Shown piece after piece: positions 25,546 to 34,603 of a DNA stretch of 64,000 nucleotides (the stretch's first letter is position 1; every line of letters starts with the position of its first letter). Under the pieces are notes generated by a model. It did no database searches and had not been told where the DNA came from. It saw only the letters and a program-made list of their open reading frames with translations. The stretch comes from Adhaeribacter radiodurans. Its GTDB lineage: Bacteria; Bacteroidota; Bacteroidia; Cytophagales; Hymenobacteraceae. Both the position numbers and the translations under genes were made by a program. The DNA lies in assembly GCF_014075995.1 (NCBI RefSeq), contig NZ_CP055153.1:6448001-6512000 (forward strand). Reading direction: 5' to 3'.

Positions 25546-26348
25546 TGGATGAGAAGTACATAGATTTAGTAACCGGTCACCTGGAAGGCACCTTAACCTT
25601 ACAGCAAGAAGCCGAACTACAGGATTACCTGGAACAAGGTAACATTAAGGCCACGGAAATACAGGAATTTAAAAATTTGTATTGTCAGATGGGCGACATA
25701 CCGGCACCGGCCCCCAGTGCTTTCATGAAAGCGGATTTTCAGGAAATGCTGACGGATTATAAAAAAGAAAACCCCTATCGCGTACCTAAAAGCAGTTTTT
25801 TCAAAAGTTGGTTAGCGCAGTGGAGCGTACCGCAGGTATTCGGGCAAATGGTTTTCGGCGTTATTGTGCTGGCCATTGGCGTAGGCATCGGCTTCCGGCT
25901 GACACCCGCGAAAACGTACGAAAAAGAACTAAGTCACTTAACCGGCGAAGTACAAACCATGCGCGAAGTGATGATGCTTGCTTTACTCAAGCAATCATCA
26001 GCCACAGAACGCCTGAAAGCGGTGAACTTAACCGGCGATCTGGAAACGGCCGATGCGAAAGTAGTCCGGGCTTTGCTGCAAACCTTAAATAACGACCCGA
26101 ACGTAAACGTGCGCCTGGCTACCATCGAGGCTTTGTACCAACACGCCAGCAACCCCGCGGTGCGCGAAGGTTTAATTGCCGCTATCAGTCAGCAGGATTC
26201 GCCGCTGGTTCAAATTGCGCTCGCCGATATTATGCTGAGCTTACAGGAGAAAAAATCGGTGGGTGAACTCCAAAAACTCTTGCGCAAAAAAGACTTAAAT
26301 CAGGCCGTACAGGCCAAAGTAAAACAAACCATCAACGTACTTATCTAA
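25542..26348 (+). CDS. Membrane-anchored anti-sigma-like protein with HEAT repeats
   Basis: 268 residues from the ATG overlapping the sigma stop. The N-terminal ~95 residues (MMDEKYIDLVTGHLEGTLTLQQEAELQDYLEQ) are like anti-sigma zinc-finger domains but without Cys or His ligands. A single membrane helix follows at about 105-125 (MVFGVIVLAIGVGIGF). The outer part has a short coiled-coil and HEAT-type helical repeats (NVNVRLATIEALYQHASNPAVREGLIAAI; SPLVQIALADIMLSLQEKKSVGELQKLL). I infer that it binds the sigma factor inside and senses through the HEAT repeats outside. The gap to the next gene is 12 bp, so this is one operon. Confidence 0.8.
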   Translation: MMDEKYIDLVTGHLEGTLTLQQEAELQDYLEQGNIKATEIQEFKNLYCQMGDIPAPAPSAFMKADFQEMLTDYKKENPYRVPKSSFFKSWLAQWSVPQVFGQMVFGVIVLAIGVGIGFRLTPAKTYEKELSHLTGEVQTMREVMMLALLKQSSATERLKAVNLTGDLETADAKVVRALLQTLNNDPNVNVRLATIEALYQHASNPAVREGLIAAISQQDSPLVQIALADIMLSLQEKKSVGELQKLLRKKDLNQAVQAKVKQTINVLI

Positions 26349-26360
26349 TCCATCAATCTT

Positions 26361-27227
26361 ATGAAAAAGATGTTACTTAGCCTGGCGGTACTAACGTACA
26401 GCGGGCTAACCGGGAATTCCTTTGCCCAGAAATTAACCGAAAACATTACGCGCAGCGTCAGCTATAACACCCCTACTGGTACGCACGTGCTCTACGTACA
26501 AAATATTCAGGGCGATGTAAAAGTAGAAGGTTACAACGGCGACAAAGTAGAGCTTACCGCCGAAAAAACCATTACGGCCAAAACCCAGGCCGACGCCGAA
26601 AAAGGCATGCGCGAAGTGCAGTTAAAAACCGAAGCCTCTGGCGATACCGTGTACGTTTACCTCGAAGCGCCTTTTATATACCGTCGCAAAGGCCGCATGC
26701 GCAGTATGAACATCGACCGCGACGAGGATAATTATAATTTTGCTTTTGATATTACTGTAAAAGTACCCCGGAAAACTAACCTGGAAGTATCCACAGTGAA
26801 CGATGGCGAGGTTACGGTGGCCAACACGCAAGGCGCCGTAAAAGCCAACAATGTTAACGGCCCCATTAAAATTAACAACATTGAAGGCACCACCAAAGCC
26901 AATACCGTGAACGGCGACGTAGACGTAATCTACACTAAAAACCCCACCGGTGATTCTGATTTCCGGACTATTAACGGGAAACTGAATGTGGTGTTTAAAC
27001 CTAACTTATCCGCGGATTTTACTTTTAAAACCATGCACGGCGAGTTCTACAGCGATTTCGATGACCTGAAAACTTTACCGGCGCAAACCATTCAAAACAC
27101 CAAAAACAAAGGCACCGGCACCATATACAAAGTAGATAACCGCCAGACCATGCGTCTCAGCAAAGGCGGCCCCACCTTCAGCTTCGAAACCCTCAATGGC
27201 AACGTGTACGTGCGGCAGGGGAAGTGA
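26361..27227 (+). CDS. DUF4097-type exported beta-repeat protein
   Basis: A 288-residue protein with a Sec signal (MKKMLLSLAVLTYSGLTGNSFAQ). The mature part is built of short beta-strand units around NG turns (VEVSTVNDGEVTV, VNGPIKINNIEGTTKANTVNGDVDV, FETLNGNVYV), the pattern of DUF4097 beta-helix or adhesin-like proteins. It is third in the ECF operon after a 12-bp gap. DUF4097 proteins are common partners of ECF/anti-sigma pairs, and the family function is not established. It is periplasmic or surface-exposed by its signal. A second paralogue lies at 27763. Confidence 0.88.
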   Translation: MKKMLLSLAVLTYSGLTGNSFAQKLTENITRSVSYNTPTGTHVLYVQNIQGDVKVEGYNGDKVELTAEKTITAKTQADAEKGMREVQLKTEASGDTVYVYLEAPFIYRRKGRMRSMNIDRDEDNYNFAFDITVKVPRKTNLEVSTVNDGEVTVANTQGAVKANNVNGPIKINNIEGTTKANTVNGDVDVIYTKNPTGDSDFRTINGKLNVVFKPNLSADFTFKTMHGEFYSDFDDLKTLPAQTIQNTKNKGTGTIYKVDNRQTMRLSKGGPTFSFETLNGNVYVRQGK

Positions 27228-27309
27228 GCGCGAGTTTACAGGTTAAAGGTTGCAAGTTGCAAGTTGAAAAGTTATAAGGTTGAGAAGTTAAAAATTTAAA
27301 AATCCTAAT

Positions 27310-27475
27310 GCCGCGAGCGTCCTCGCTCGTGGCTGCCATCTGGGAGGCCTCTGGCCGGGCGAATTGGAAAGCTTTTGATTCAGGAATTACATATAAAGCT
27401 AAAAACGGAAACACAATCATTCTACAACCGACCAGAGGCCGGACGATAATCATCACGAGCGAGGACGCTCACGAT
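27310..27475. repeat. Palindromic repeat element (MITE-like), copy 1
   Basis: About 165 bp. Outer arms CGAGCG-TCCT-CGCTCG (left) and CGAGCG-AGGA-CGCTC (right) are each a palindrome and are also complementary to each other. Inner arms GGCCTCTGGCC and CCAGAGGCC form a second layer. The middle is AT-rich and variable. It is inverted relative to copy 2 (42671-42816). The shape is that of a non-autonomous palindromic element. Confidence 0.75.
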
Positions 27476-27560
27476 ATTAGAATAGGAAGCAAAGCAAGAA
27501 AACGAAAAAATTAAAATTAAGAACAAATAACACTTAGTCGCTATAGAACAAACAACCTTA

Positions 27561-27680
27561 GCTAGGTGCAGAACTCGACGATTTTGTGTTTGAGCGGAGC
27601 GAGTTTAAAATCGTCTTGACTTTTTTGGTTCTTTTTGTGTCAAGACAAAAAGAACAAATACTTCGGCAATGAAACAAGGC
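27561..27680 (+). repeat. ~110-bp structured hairpin element, copy 2
   Basis: Stem GACGATTTT (27577-27585) with AAAATCGTC (27607-27615), a perfect 9 bp, closing a 21-nt loop with GTTTGAGCG and GCGAGT. It is followed by the same 40-nt block as copy 1. The loop and block are conserved while the stem sequence differs, with pairing kept. A further CTTCGG/CCGAAG pair flanks a downstream segment at about 27661-27706. Confidence 0.75.
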
Positions 27681-27762
27681 AGTTAAAAATCAACTGCATA
27701 CCGAAGCTATGCTAACAGAACTTAAACTTATTTAGATTAACAAAATTTAACTCACCCAAGTC

Positions 27763-28596
27763 ATGAAACGATTACTTTATATTTTATTATTTGCCGGGAT
27801 TATTATAATTCCTTCCAAGCCCGTGGTAGCTCAAAATGAAAACAAGAATTTAACGGTAGCTTTATCTAAACCAAGCCAGCCAGGCAACTTAAAAGTAGAA
27901 CTAATGAATGGTTCTATTAAAGTAACGGCTCATTCTGGTAAAGATGTAATCATTGGCTATTCCGGACGGGGCGATGATAACGACAGCAAAAGAGACCGGC
28001 AAAACGACGCGGCTGCTAATGGTCTGCGCCGGATCCCGAATAATAGCTTTGGCTTGGAGGCTAGCGAAGAAAATAACCGGGTAGTGGTACGTACCAATTC
28101 CTTCAATAAAGAAATGGACTTGAATATTAAAGTGCCCCGCGATTTTTCGGTAAAACTTAGTACTCTGAACGGCGGTAAAATAATTGTGGAAGGCGTAAAT
28201 GGTGAAATGGAAATAAGTAACCTCAACGATGATATTAGACTCACCGATGTTTCTGGTTCCGTAGTAGCTAATACTTTAAACGGCGACCTGCAAGTAAGTT
28301 TAAGAAAAATTAACCCCAACGTACCCATGGCGTTTAGCACCATGAATGGGAAAATAGACGTTGCTTTACCCGCTAATGCTAAGTTTGCCACCAAAATGAA
28401 AGCCGATAATGGCGAAATCTACAGCGATTTTGAGATGAATTTCAACAAAGATGGTAAAGAAAAAGACCTGGTGAAAGTAAGTGGCGGCAAAAGTATAAAA
28501 CTGGATAAATGGCTTTATGGTTCGGTAAACGGCGGTGGTCCGGAGTTTATGTTCAAGAACTTTAACGGCAATATCTACATCCGGAAAATCAAATAA
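27763..28596 (+). CDS. DUF4097-type exported beta-repeat protein (second paralogue)
   Basis: A 277-residue protein with a Sec signal (MKRLLYILLFAGIIIIPSKPVVAQ). Like its upstream paralogue, it is made of short beta units with NG turns (VELMNGSIKVTAHSG, VSGSVVANTLNGDLQVSL, FSTMNGKIDVALP, FMFKNFNGNIYIRK). It shares the C-terminal pattern F-x-x-x-N-G-N-x-Y-x-R with the first. A 535-bp repeat-rich spacer separates the two, so it may be outside the first operon or be a tandem duplicate pushed apart by repeat insertion. The function is unknown. Confidence 0.86.
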   Translation: MKRLLYILLFAGIIIIPSKPVVAQNENKNLTVALSKPSQPGNLKVELMNGSIKVTAHSGKDVIIGYSGRGDDNDSKRDRQNDAAANGLRRIPNNSFGLEASEENNRVVVRTNSFNKEMDLNIKVPRDFSVKLSTLNGGKIIVEGVNGEMEISNLNDDIRLTDVSGSVVANTLNGDLQVSLRKINPNVPMAFSTMNGKIDVALPANAKFATKMKADNGEIYSDFEMNFNKDGKEKDLVKVSGGKSIKLDKWLYGSVNGGGPEFMFKNFNGNIYIRKIK

Positions 28597-28817
28597 CCAG
28601 AGGTATAGAAAAAAGAATACATTACAATTTCCTCAATATTAGGAGAGGTATTTCTTGTGTCAGGCACATCTGCCTGATACTTTTTTACGTATCGTTATCT
28701 TCTAAAACTCGGGCAATTGTTTTTGTTTTAAGTTGATGGTACAGTGTACATCTTCCAGCTAGGGGCGTTTCTTTGTTATCAATTATTTTTCAGGGAGTGA
28801 ATGACTGGTATCCTCTT

Positions 28818-29315
28818 TTAATTAGAGAAAATTAATAACTCTTGATTTTGCCCGGGAGCGGTTCTCTTTGCAATAAATTGTAACCCTAATTTTTCGAGTA
28901 AATGCCGCGAAGCCTGGTTATTGGGAGTAGTAATTCCATAAACAGTTGTAAGACCTAACTGCGTTTTGCCGTATTCTAAAACAGCTTTGGCCGCTTCGTA
29001 AGTATAACCTTTTCCTTCAAACTCCGGTAGTACGGCAAAGCCAATATCCACCGAATCAAGGTAGTCTCTTTTAATAAAACCACATATACCAATGGGCAGG
29101 TGAGAGGCCTTTTCTACCATCTTGTATAACCCATATCCTTTATCGGTATAGTTTTTAATCAGCGAATTTTTAATGTAGTTTTCTGCATCTTGTTCGGTTT
29201 TAATTCCTCTGTCTCCAATGTACTCCTTCCAGTGAGGGCTATTCAGCAGGTTAAAGAAAAATTTTTTGTCATTTAAATCGGCCAGTTCAATCCTTAACCT
29301 TTCTGTTTGCAGCAT
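28818..29315 (-). CDS. GNAT N-acetyltransferase (RimJ/RimL-like)
   Basis: A 165-residue protein with the RimJ/RimL-type start LQTERLRIELADLNDKKFFFNLL. The acetyl-CoA-binding motif A is VLPEFEGKGYTYEAAKAVLEYG (Q/R-x-x-G-x-G/A replaced by EGKGYTYEA). The C-terminal motif LGLTTVYGITTPNNQASRHLLEKLGL is diagnostic, followed by the usual F. It transfers acetyl groups to protein N-termini or small amines; the acceptor is unknown. It is a single gene, close to other minus-strand accessory genes. Confidence 0.87.
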   Translation of the reverse strand: MLQTERLRIELADLNDKKFFFNLLNSPHWKEYIGDRGIKTEQDAENYIKNSLIKNYTDKGYGLYKMVEKASHLPIGICGFIKRDYLDSVDIGFAVLPEFEGKGYTYEAAKAVLEYGKTQLGLTTVYGITTPNNQASRHLLEKLGLQFIAKRTAPGQNQELLIFSN

Positions 29316-29449
29316 TAAATTACTTGTCTAAAAGATTTGTTAACCCGATATACTTTAATTGGTGTAGAATTTATTTAAAAGGCAGTTCCGACTAGCATAT
29401 TTATTCTGAATAGCTCTTTTACCATTCGTAACCTTTTGGCCTCGTCCGA

Positions 29450-30040
29450 TTATTTTTCATTCGCAGTATGTTTCATTATTATTTCAATACGTTTGTCCGG
29501 AATCAACCACATAAAAGCAACTAAAACGTAAATACTACCTGCAATCCAGGAACCGAAATAAGTGGAGCAAATGGCGGTGAAATAAAGAACCGGAGATATT
29601 TTGCCTTTTATATCTTTTCCGATTGCTTTAGTCAGAATAAATTCCGGATCGTGGTTTTGGATAATCCGGTTTTGAAGCAGCCAGTACGCTATTGACGACA
29701 TAAATAAAACCACCCCGTAAAAGGCCATGGGTATTGGAGCAAAATGATTCTCTCCAATCCAGCCGGTTACAAACGGGATCAGCGATAACCAGAAAAGTAA
29801 GTGCAGGTTCGCCCACAAAATATCGCCAGTTACATGTTTTACGGTATACAGCATATGATGATGGTTGTTCCAGTAAATAGCCACGTAGATAAAGCTTAAG
29901 ATATAACTAATAACAACCGGAATTAGGGGCTCTAAAGCCCGCAGATCTTGCCCGTGTGGAACCTTAATTTCTAAAACCATAATGGTAATAATTATGGCTA
30001 GTACACCATCACTAAATGCTTCTAATCGTCCTTTATGCAT
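29450..30040 (-). CDS. TMEM175-family (DUF1211) potassium-channel-like membrane protein
   Basis: A 196-residue membrane protein. It begins with the family signature RLEAFSDGVLAIIITIMVLE (an R-x3-FSDGV-x-AI motif that lines the pore). Five or six hydrophobic segments follow, with WNNHHHMLYTVKHVTG as the conserved loop. Bacterial TMEM175 homologues form potassium-selective channels lacking the TVGYG filter. Length fits the single-repeat bacterial form, which assembles as a tetramer. It is standalone here. Confidence 0.9.
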   Translation of the reverse strand: MHKGRLEAFSDGVLAIIITIMVLEIKVPHGQDLRALEPLIPVVISYILSFIYVAIYWNNHHHMLYTVKHVTGDILWANLHLLFWLSLIPFVTGWIGENHFAPIPMAFYGVVLFMSSIAYWLLQNRIIQNHDPEFILTKAIGKDIKGKISPVLYFTAICSTYFGSWIAGSIYVLVAFMWLIPDKRIEIIMKHTANEK

Positions 30041-30253
30041 TAGGTAAGTTTATATTATGTAAATGTAGCCTATAAGTTAAAATTATTGTAGAGGCTTAGT
30101 TTTTTTATGGTTTTAAGCTTTATTCTTCAGGCATTCTTATAAAGAATTAATATTCGAATTACTTTTTTTTGAAAAGTGTACTCAAAAGTACTTTTAAAGT
30201 AATCTTTCTTTTGCGTAATCTTTTCTGTTTCAAGAACTAAGCTGGTATGCGTT

Positions 30254-30697
30254 TTATTCTGATTGTTGTGCGCTGATTATTTGGAGGGTTTTATTGTCTT
30301 TTGCGCCACTAAAGAACTTATCTAAAACTGATTGGAAAACGGGATTAGGATTAGGTACAACTGAAAATAAGGTCATGCACGATTTTAGCTTTAAATCGTC
30401 CGGGCTGCCGAAAATCTTATTGGCATTGTTCTCTTGCAGTTGAAGTAATTCGTTACAAATAAGTATTAAGCGGCTACCTAAAACAGGGTGCTTTAAATAA
30501 TCTTCGGCTTCGTTAAGGTCTTTAATAGCGTAAAACCTCGAAATTTGGCTAAACCCTAATCCTTGTATCTGCGGAAAGATATACCACATCCAATGGCTCC
30601 GCTTTCTGCCATTCTTCACATCCGTTAAAGCAATGGCGTAATCGGCTTCTTGGGCATCCAGAAATCTTTTTAAGTTGTTTTCTTTTGTCATTATCAA
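30254..30697 (-). CDS. DUF1810-family protein
   Basis: A 147-residue soluble protein with the DUF1810 signature (SHWMWYIFPQIQGLGFSQISRFYAI at residues 35-60) and RLILICNELLQL. Met3 or Met1 may be the start. The family is widespread in bacteria with no established function; the calpastatin name sometimes used for it is not supported by the sequence. It is single, with no operon partner. Confidence 0.87.
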   Translation of the reverse strand: MIMTKENNLKRFLDAQEADYAIALTDVKNGRKRSHWMWYIFPQIQGLGFSQISRFYAIKDLNEAEDYLKHPVLGSRLILICNELLQLQENNANKIFGSPDDLKLKSCMTLFSVVPNPNPVFQSVLDKFFSGAKDNKTLQIISAQQSE

Positions 30698-31036
30698 TTA
30701 AAGTAGCTTTAGGAAAATAAGTACTATGTAACTTGTATAAATGAATACTTACCAGGCATGCAATCAGGTTCGTTTCGGTACTAGCAAATACAATTTTTAG
30801 TAAATTTTAAGAGTGTCTTCGCAAAGTTTATGGTTGCTAAATAATTTACTAATGCTTTATAGCGAAAAAGCAGCTTCCCAAGTTTATCAAGGCTAACATT
30901 TGGATTTCAGAATAATAAAAATTCGTATGGAAACTCTTCACTCCAAGCACAATATAAATTTAATGAAAACAATAATTGGAATACTGAATGTTTAATGTTT
31001 ACTTTGAATCACAAAGTCCTTTTATCGCTTAATCTC

Positions 31037-31675
31037 ATGAAAAATCCCGAGCAACATTTAGAAACCCTGTCCGAAATACGCTCGTTAATGGAGCGCTCCT
31101 CGCGGTTTATTTCGCTGAGTGGCTTATCCGGAGTGTTCGCCGGTATTTTTGCTTTATTAGGTGCTTTTGCCGTTTACTGGAAATTTGATTTTAATTTAAG
31201 TGCTGCTACCACCTACGCACGCACGGAGCGAGACACGCTCCTGGGTGTCTCAAGTTTAGATGTGTTCCTGGTTTCGGTAGCAGTATTCGTTTTAATAGCT
31301 TCCACCTCTGTAGGCATATTTTTAACTACCCGGCAGGCCCGTCGAAAAAATTTACCTATTTGGGATGCTTCTGCCAAAAGGGTCTTCTGGAACTTACTTA
31401 TTCCTTTAGCTACCGGTGGAATTTTTTGTTTAATTATGCTCAAACACGGCATGGTAGGTTTACTGGCTCCGGCTACCTTACTGTTTTACGGCTTAGCGTT
31501 ATTGAATGCCAGCAAATATACGTACTCTGATTTACGCCAATTAGCCCTGTGTGAACTAATTTTAGGTTTATTAGCAACTTGGTTTATCGGGTATGGATTG
31601 TTATTTTGGGCCGTTGGGTTTGGGATACTGCATATTATTTACGGTATCTTGCTGTACAATAAATACGAACGATGA
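31037..31675 (+). CDS. Membrane protein paired with a winged-helix regulator
   Basis: 212 residues from the ATG at 31037; the frame is open for 14 more residues upstream but the N-terminal helix region begins here (MKNPEQHLETLSEIRSLMERSSRF). It has five or six hydrophobic segments, the first around SLSGLSGVFAGIFALLGAFAVYW and the last around LLFWAVGFGILHIIYGILL. It overlaps the next ATG by 4 nt (ATGA), a two-gene cassette often seen in Bacteroidota in which a small winged-helix protein follows a membrane protein. I do not recognise a family; a sensor or anti-regulator role is an inference. Confidence 0.8.
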   Translation: MKNPEQHLETLSEIRSLMERSSRFISLSGLSGVFAGIFALLGAFAVYWKFDFNLSAATTYARTERDTLLGVSSLDVFLVSVAVFVLIASTSVGIFLTTRQARRKNLPIWDASAKRVFWNLLIPLATGGIFCLIMLKHGMVGLLAPATLLFYGLALLNASKYTYSDLRQLALCELILGLLATWFIGYGLLFWAVGFGILHIIYGILLYNKYER

Positions 31676-31971
31676 TCGCCTTTAACAAATTAAATAAAGC
31701 TTTTGATAGCCGGATTCGGTTAGGGGTAATGTCGGTATTGCTGGTAAACGATTGGGTAGATTTTGCTACCTTAAAAGAAACGCTGCAACTCACGGATGGC
31801 AACCTGGCCAGCCATATTACAGCCCTCGAAAAATTAAATTACCTGCAGGTACGCAAGCAATTCGTAGGCAAAAAGCCTAATACATCTTACGCCGTAACTC
31901 AAGCAGGCCGCAAAGCTTTTAACGACCATTTAAATGCCCTCGAACAATTAATTAAAACGCGGGAAGGATAA
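31672..31971 (+). CDS. Winged-helix (HTH_34/MarR-like) transcriptional regulator
   Basis: A 99-residue single-domain DNA-binding protein: FDSRIRLGVMSVLLVNDWVDFATLKETLQLTDGNLASHITALEKLNYLQVRKQFVGKKPNTSYAVTQAGRKAF. The pattern L-x-x-T-x-G-N-L-x-x-H-I-x-x-L-E is the recognition helix, and the wing is KKPNTSYAVT. This is the HTH_34 group of small winged-helix proteins. It overlaps the membrane-protein stop (ATGA), so it is co-translated with it. It probably controls that operon or a permease elsewhere. The ligand is unknown. Confidence 0.9.
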   Translation: MIAFNKLNKAFDSRIRLGVMSVLLVNDWVDFATLKETLQLTDGNLASHITALEKLNYLQVRKQFVGKKPNTSYAVTQAGRKAFNDHLNALEQLIKTREG

Positions 31972-32320
31972 AGTAATAAATAAGAGCATTATAAGAATTT
32001 CTTAATTTTTAATAGATAAAGAAGTGGAAAACAGGTGCAGAATTTACTAAAAACTATTCTGATTAATGTTAGTATTTGCTCCTGGTTGTATGACCAATGA
32101 AACACAATACAGCTATATAAATTATGAAGTTTTGTCTTATTACAATCTGGCGGCGGAGTATTCTTTATAAGTAAAATAGCTAGCTCTATTTTTTTTGTTT
32201 ATGAACTTTGTAATTCAAAGTACTTTAAAATAAATAAAATTATTATTCTCCAATGTTTGAAAATGGCTCAATCCGCAGAAGCTAAAAAACAAAAAGTAAC
32301 TTTTTTAATAACCAATAATC
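31972..32320. other. AT-rich spacer before the radical SAM gene (349 bp)
   Basis: No gene seen. A 39-codon ATG frame at about 32262 overlaps the radical SAM start in another frame and was rejected. The spacer must carry the promoter for the GTG-started radical SAM gene. Confidence 0.4.
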
Positions 32321-33757
32321 GTGAAAGTAAAATTTATCTTACCCGCTCTTACCGAAGCCAAAAGCCCTTACTGGCGACCTATTAAATATTCCCTCTTTCC
32401 GCCGCTTGGATTGGCTACCCTGGCTGCTTACCTCTCGCCAGACGATGAGGCAGTGTTAGAAGACGAACACGTAGAAGAATTAAAACTGAATGATACGCCT
32501 GATTTGGTGGTGATTCAAGTTTATATTACTAATGCGTACCGGGCCTATCAAATTGCCGATCACTACCGGAGCCGAGGAACGTACGTTGCCTTGGGAGGAT
32601 TACACGTAACATCTTTACCCGACGAAGCTGCCCCACATGCTGATAGTATATTTTTAGGCCCCGGCGAAGAAACCTTTCCGCAGTTTTTACAAGATTTACG
32701 CCGAAAGCACCCCCAAAAGCGTTATTTTTCTCCCGTCCGGACATTAACTGGCATTCCGCCGGTGCGCCGCGATTTAATAAAGCGAAATTACTATCTCGTT
32801 CCTAATTCTATTGTGGTAACCCGCGGTTGCCCACACCACTGCGATTTCTGTTACAAAGATGCTTTTTTTCAGAGCGGTAAAGGATTTTACGTGCAACAGG
32901 TAGATGCGGCACTCGCCGAGATTGATCGCTTGCCGGGGCGCCACCTTTATTTTCTCGACGATCATCTATTGGGCAACCAGAAATTTGCCGCTGCATTATT
33001 TGCCGGTATGCGGGGCATGAATCGGGTTTTTCAAGGAGCATCTACCGTAGATGCCATTTTGCGGGGCAACTTAATTGAACAGGCCGCCGATGCCGGGCTC
33101 CGCAGCGTGTTTATTGGGTTCGAAACGCTAAGTCCTAAAAATTTAAGAATCAGCAATAAAAAGCAAAACCTAAACCGCGATTACCACGCGGCCATTCAGC
33201 GGCTGCACGACTTAGGCATTATGATTAACGGCAGCTTTGTTTTTGGGCTCGACAACGACGAACCAGACGTTTTTGCGCAAACAGTAAACTGGGCGGTGCA
33301 GGAGGGTATTACCACCGCTACTTTTCACATTCTCACGCCATACCCTGGCACCAAGCTTTTTCAGGATATGAATGCCGCTAAACGTATTCTTACCCATAAC
33401 TGGGATTTGTACGACACCCGCCACGTGGTATACCAAACCACTAAAATTTCTGCCGAAGCCCTAAAACAAGGCTACAACTGGGCTTATGATAATTTCTACT
33501 CCTGGCCTAATATTCTGAAAGGCAGCCTAACGCACGATTCTCTCAAACACCAATTAAAACATTTTGCCTATGCCGGAGGCTGGAAAAAATTTGAATCGCT
33601 CTGGAATTTTGTAATTAAATCGCGTAATCTTAATGCGATGCTGCCTCTGCTGGAAAGTATTTTATCTAAAGTAAACCGAAAGGAAAAGCTTCAACCAGAA
33701 CCCATCTTACCTGCTTCTTTACCCGAACTACCGGTTCTTACTGCCTTTAGCGAATAG
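32321..33757 (+). CDS. B12-binding-domain radical SAM protein
   Basis: A 478-residue enzyme starting at GTG. The N-terminal ~145 residues form the cobalamin-binding-like domain (ALTEAKSPYWRPIKYSLFPPLGLATLAAYL, LGGLHVTSLPDEA). The classical DxHxxG His is not evident, so B12 may not bind in the usual way. The radical SAM core carries the Cys170-x3-Cys174-x2-Cys177 cluster motif in TRGCPHHCDFCYKD. The domain continues to about residue 370 (FHILTPYPGTKLFQDM). Such proteins methylate unactivated carbons or rearrange rings in lipids and natural products. It is a single gene, so no pathway is indicated. Confidence 0.9.
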   Translation: MKVKFILPALTEAKSPYWRPIKYSLFPPLGLATLAAYLSPDDEAVLEDEHVEELKLNDTPDLVVIQVYITNAYRAYQIADHYRSRGTYVALGGLHVTSLPDEAAPHADSIFLGPGEETFPQFLQDLRRKHPQKRYFSPVRTLTGIPPVRRDLIKRNYYLVPNSIVVTRGCPHHCDFCYKDAFFQSGKGFYVQQVDAALAEIDRLPGRHLYFLDDHLLGNQKFAAALFAGMRGMNRVFQGASTVDAILRGNLIEQAADAGLRSVFIGFETLSPKNLRISNKKQNLNRDYHAAIQRLHDLGIMINGSFVFGLDNDEPDVFAQTVNWAVQEGITTATFHILTPYPGTKLFQDMNAAKRILTHNWDLYDTRHVVYQTTKISAEALKQGYNWAYDNFYSWPNILKGSLTHDSLKHQLKHFAYAGGWKKFESLWNFVIKSRNLNAMLPLLESILSKVNRKEKLQPEPILPASLPELPVLTAFSE

Positions 33758-33884
33758 CCTTTTATAGGAATAAACGAATGCCCCGCCCCCTTTAAGAGCA
33801 GGAATTATTAAAATCAAAATAGAGAAAAAGAGCTCAAATCTTTAACGTAGGTTTCTTTAGACTCAAACCAGTGCGGTTATTAGG

Positions 33885-34325
33885 TTATTCTAATATCCGG
33901 CGGAGATAATTTATCTGGCCTAAGTGGTAAGAAAGATGAGCGGCTAAATGAATCAGGAAAAAACCAGTAGTCATGGGGTAACCTAAGGTTTCTTCTAGGT
34001 AAATTTCTTCGAGTTGCGTTTTTTCTAATTGCTGCAACGCTAAAACAACTACTTGTTTTGTTTCATCGATTTGTTGCAGTAGTTGTTCTTTCGGCACATT
34101 TTTTAAATTAAATTCTGCCTCCCGGTCACGGGTGTAATCATAGCCTCCCAGGTTCTTACCAATATAGGTTTTCAGGTTTCCTACCAGGTGCAGGCCTAAA
34201 TTACCGGCGGTGTTCTTTACCTGGCCCGTTATTTTCCAGAGGTTTTCTTCCGTCTGAAAAGATTCAATTTCAATTTTTAATCGGTTTATATCCCGTTCGT
34301 AAATAGTTATTAATTCCGAAACCAT
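33885..34325 (-). CDS. DinB-family protein
   Basis: A 146-residue four-helix-bundle protein of the DinB/YfiT superfamily. The metal-binding His positions appear in GLHLVGNLKTYIG and in LIHLAAHLSYHLGQINYLRRIL at the C-terminus. These proteins are thiol-dependent metalloenzymes (for example bacillithiol transferases), or stress proteins of unknown function. The subgroup is DUF1572-like by its N-terminal ERDINRLKIEIESF. It is a standalone gene, divergent from the GH5 gene. Confidence 0.87.
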   Translation of the reverse strand: MVSELITIYERDINRLKIEIESFQTEENLWKITGQVKNTAGNLGLHLVGNLKTYIGKNLGGYDYTRDREAEFNLKNVPKEQLLQQIDETKQVVVLALQQLEKTQLEEIYLEETLGYPMTTGFFLIHLAAHLSYHLGQINYLRRILE

Positions 34326-34603
34326 GGCCTGTGTTCTTAAAGTTAGCTTGACTTTGCTCGAGTACTATTTTGCCTTCTAATGTCTAAATATCTTTCTTTT
34401 ATTTTACTATTTCCCAGGTAGTATTATTCCGGTGGCTTTTTTTGAATAAAATTCTTTAGTGGTACGGCGGGTAATAATTCTGCTTGAGAAGGACATGTAT
34501 AATTTTAATATTCGTTCTTGCTAATTTATAAGTATTAGAGTTAAATGTGTATCTTCCAGACTAGATCAGAACTCCTGCTTAATATTTAAACAAAGAAGAG
34601 AAG

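Larger units (their letters stand above)
27228..27762. other. Repeat-filled spacer between two DUF4097 genes (535 bp)
   Basis: It holds the ~165-bp palindromic element at 27310-27475 and the hairpin element at 27561-27680, with short AT-rich DNA between. A 68-residue frame at 27308-27514 coincides with the palindromic element and is not credited as a gene. A promoter for the second DUF4097 gene may lie in the final 80 bp. Confidence 0.6.

Noticed and set aside
27308-27514. 68-residue frame over the palindromic element
   Set aside because: The frame is a by-product of the nested palindromes; copy 2 gives an unrelated partial frame.
32262-32384. Short ATG frame overlapping the radical SAM start
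   Set aside because: It overlaps the GTG-started enzyme out of frame and has no recognisable features; the enzyme frame is far stronger.
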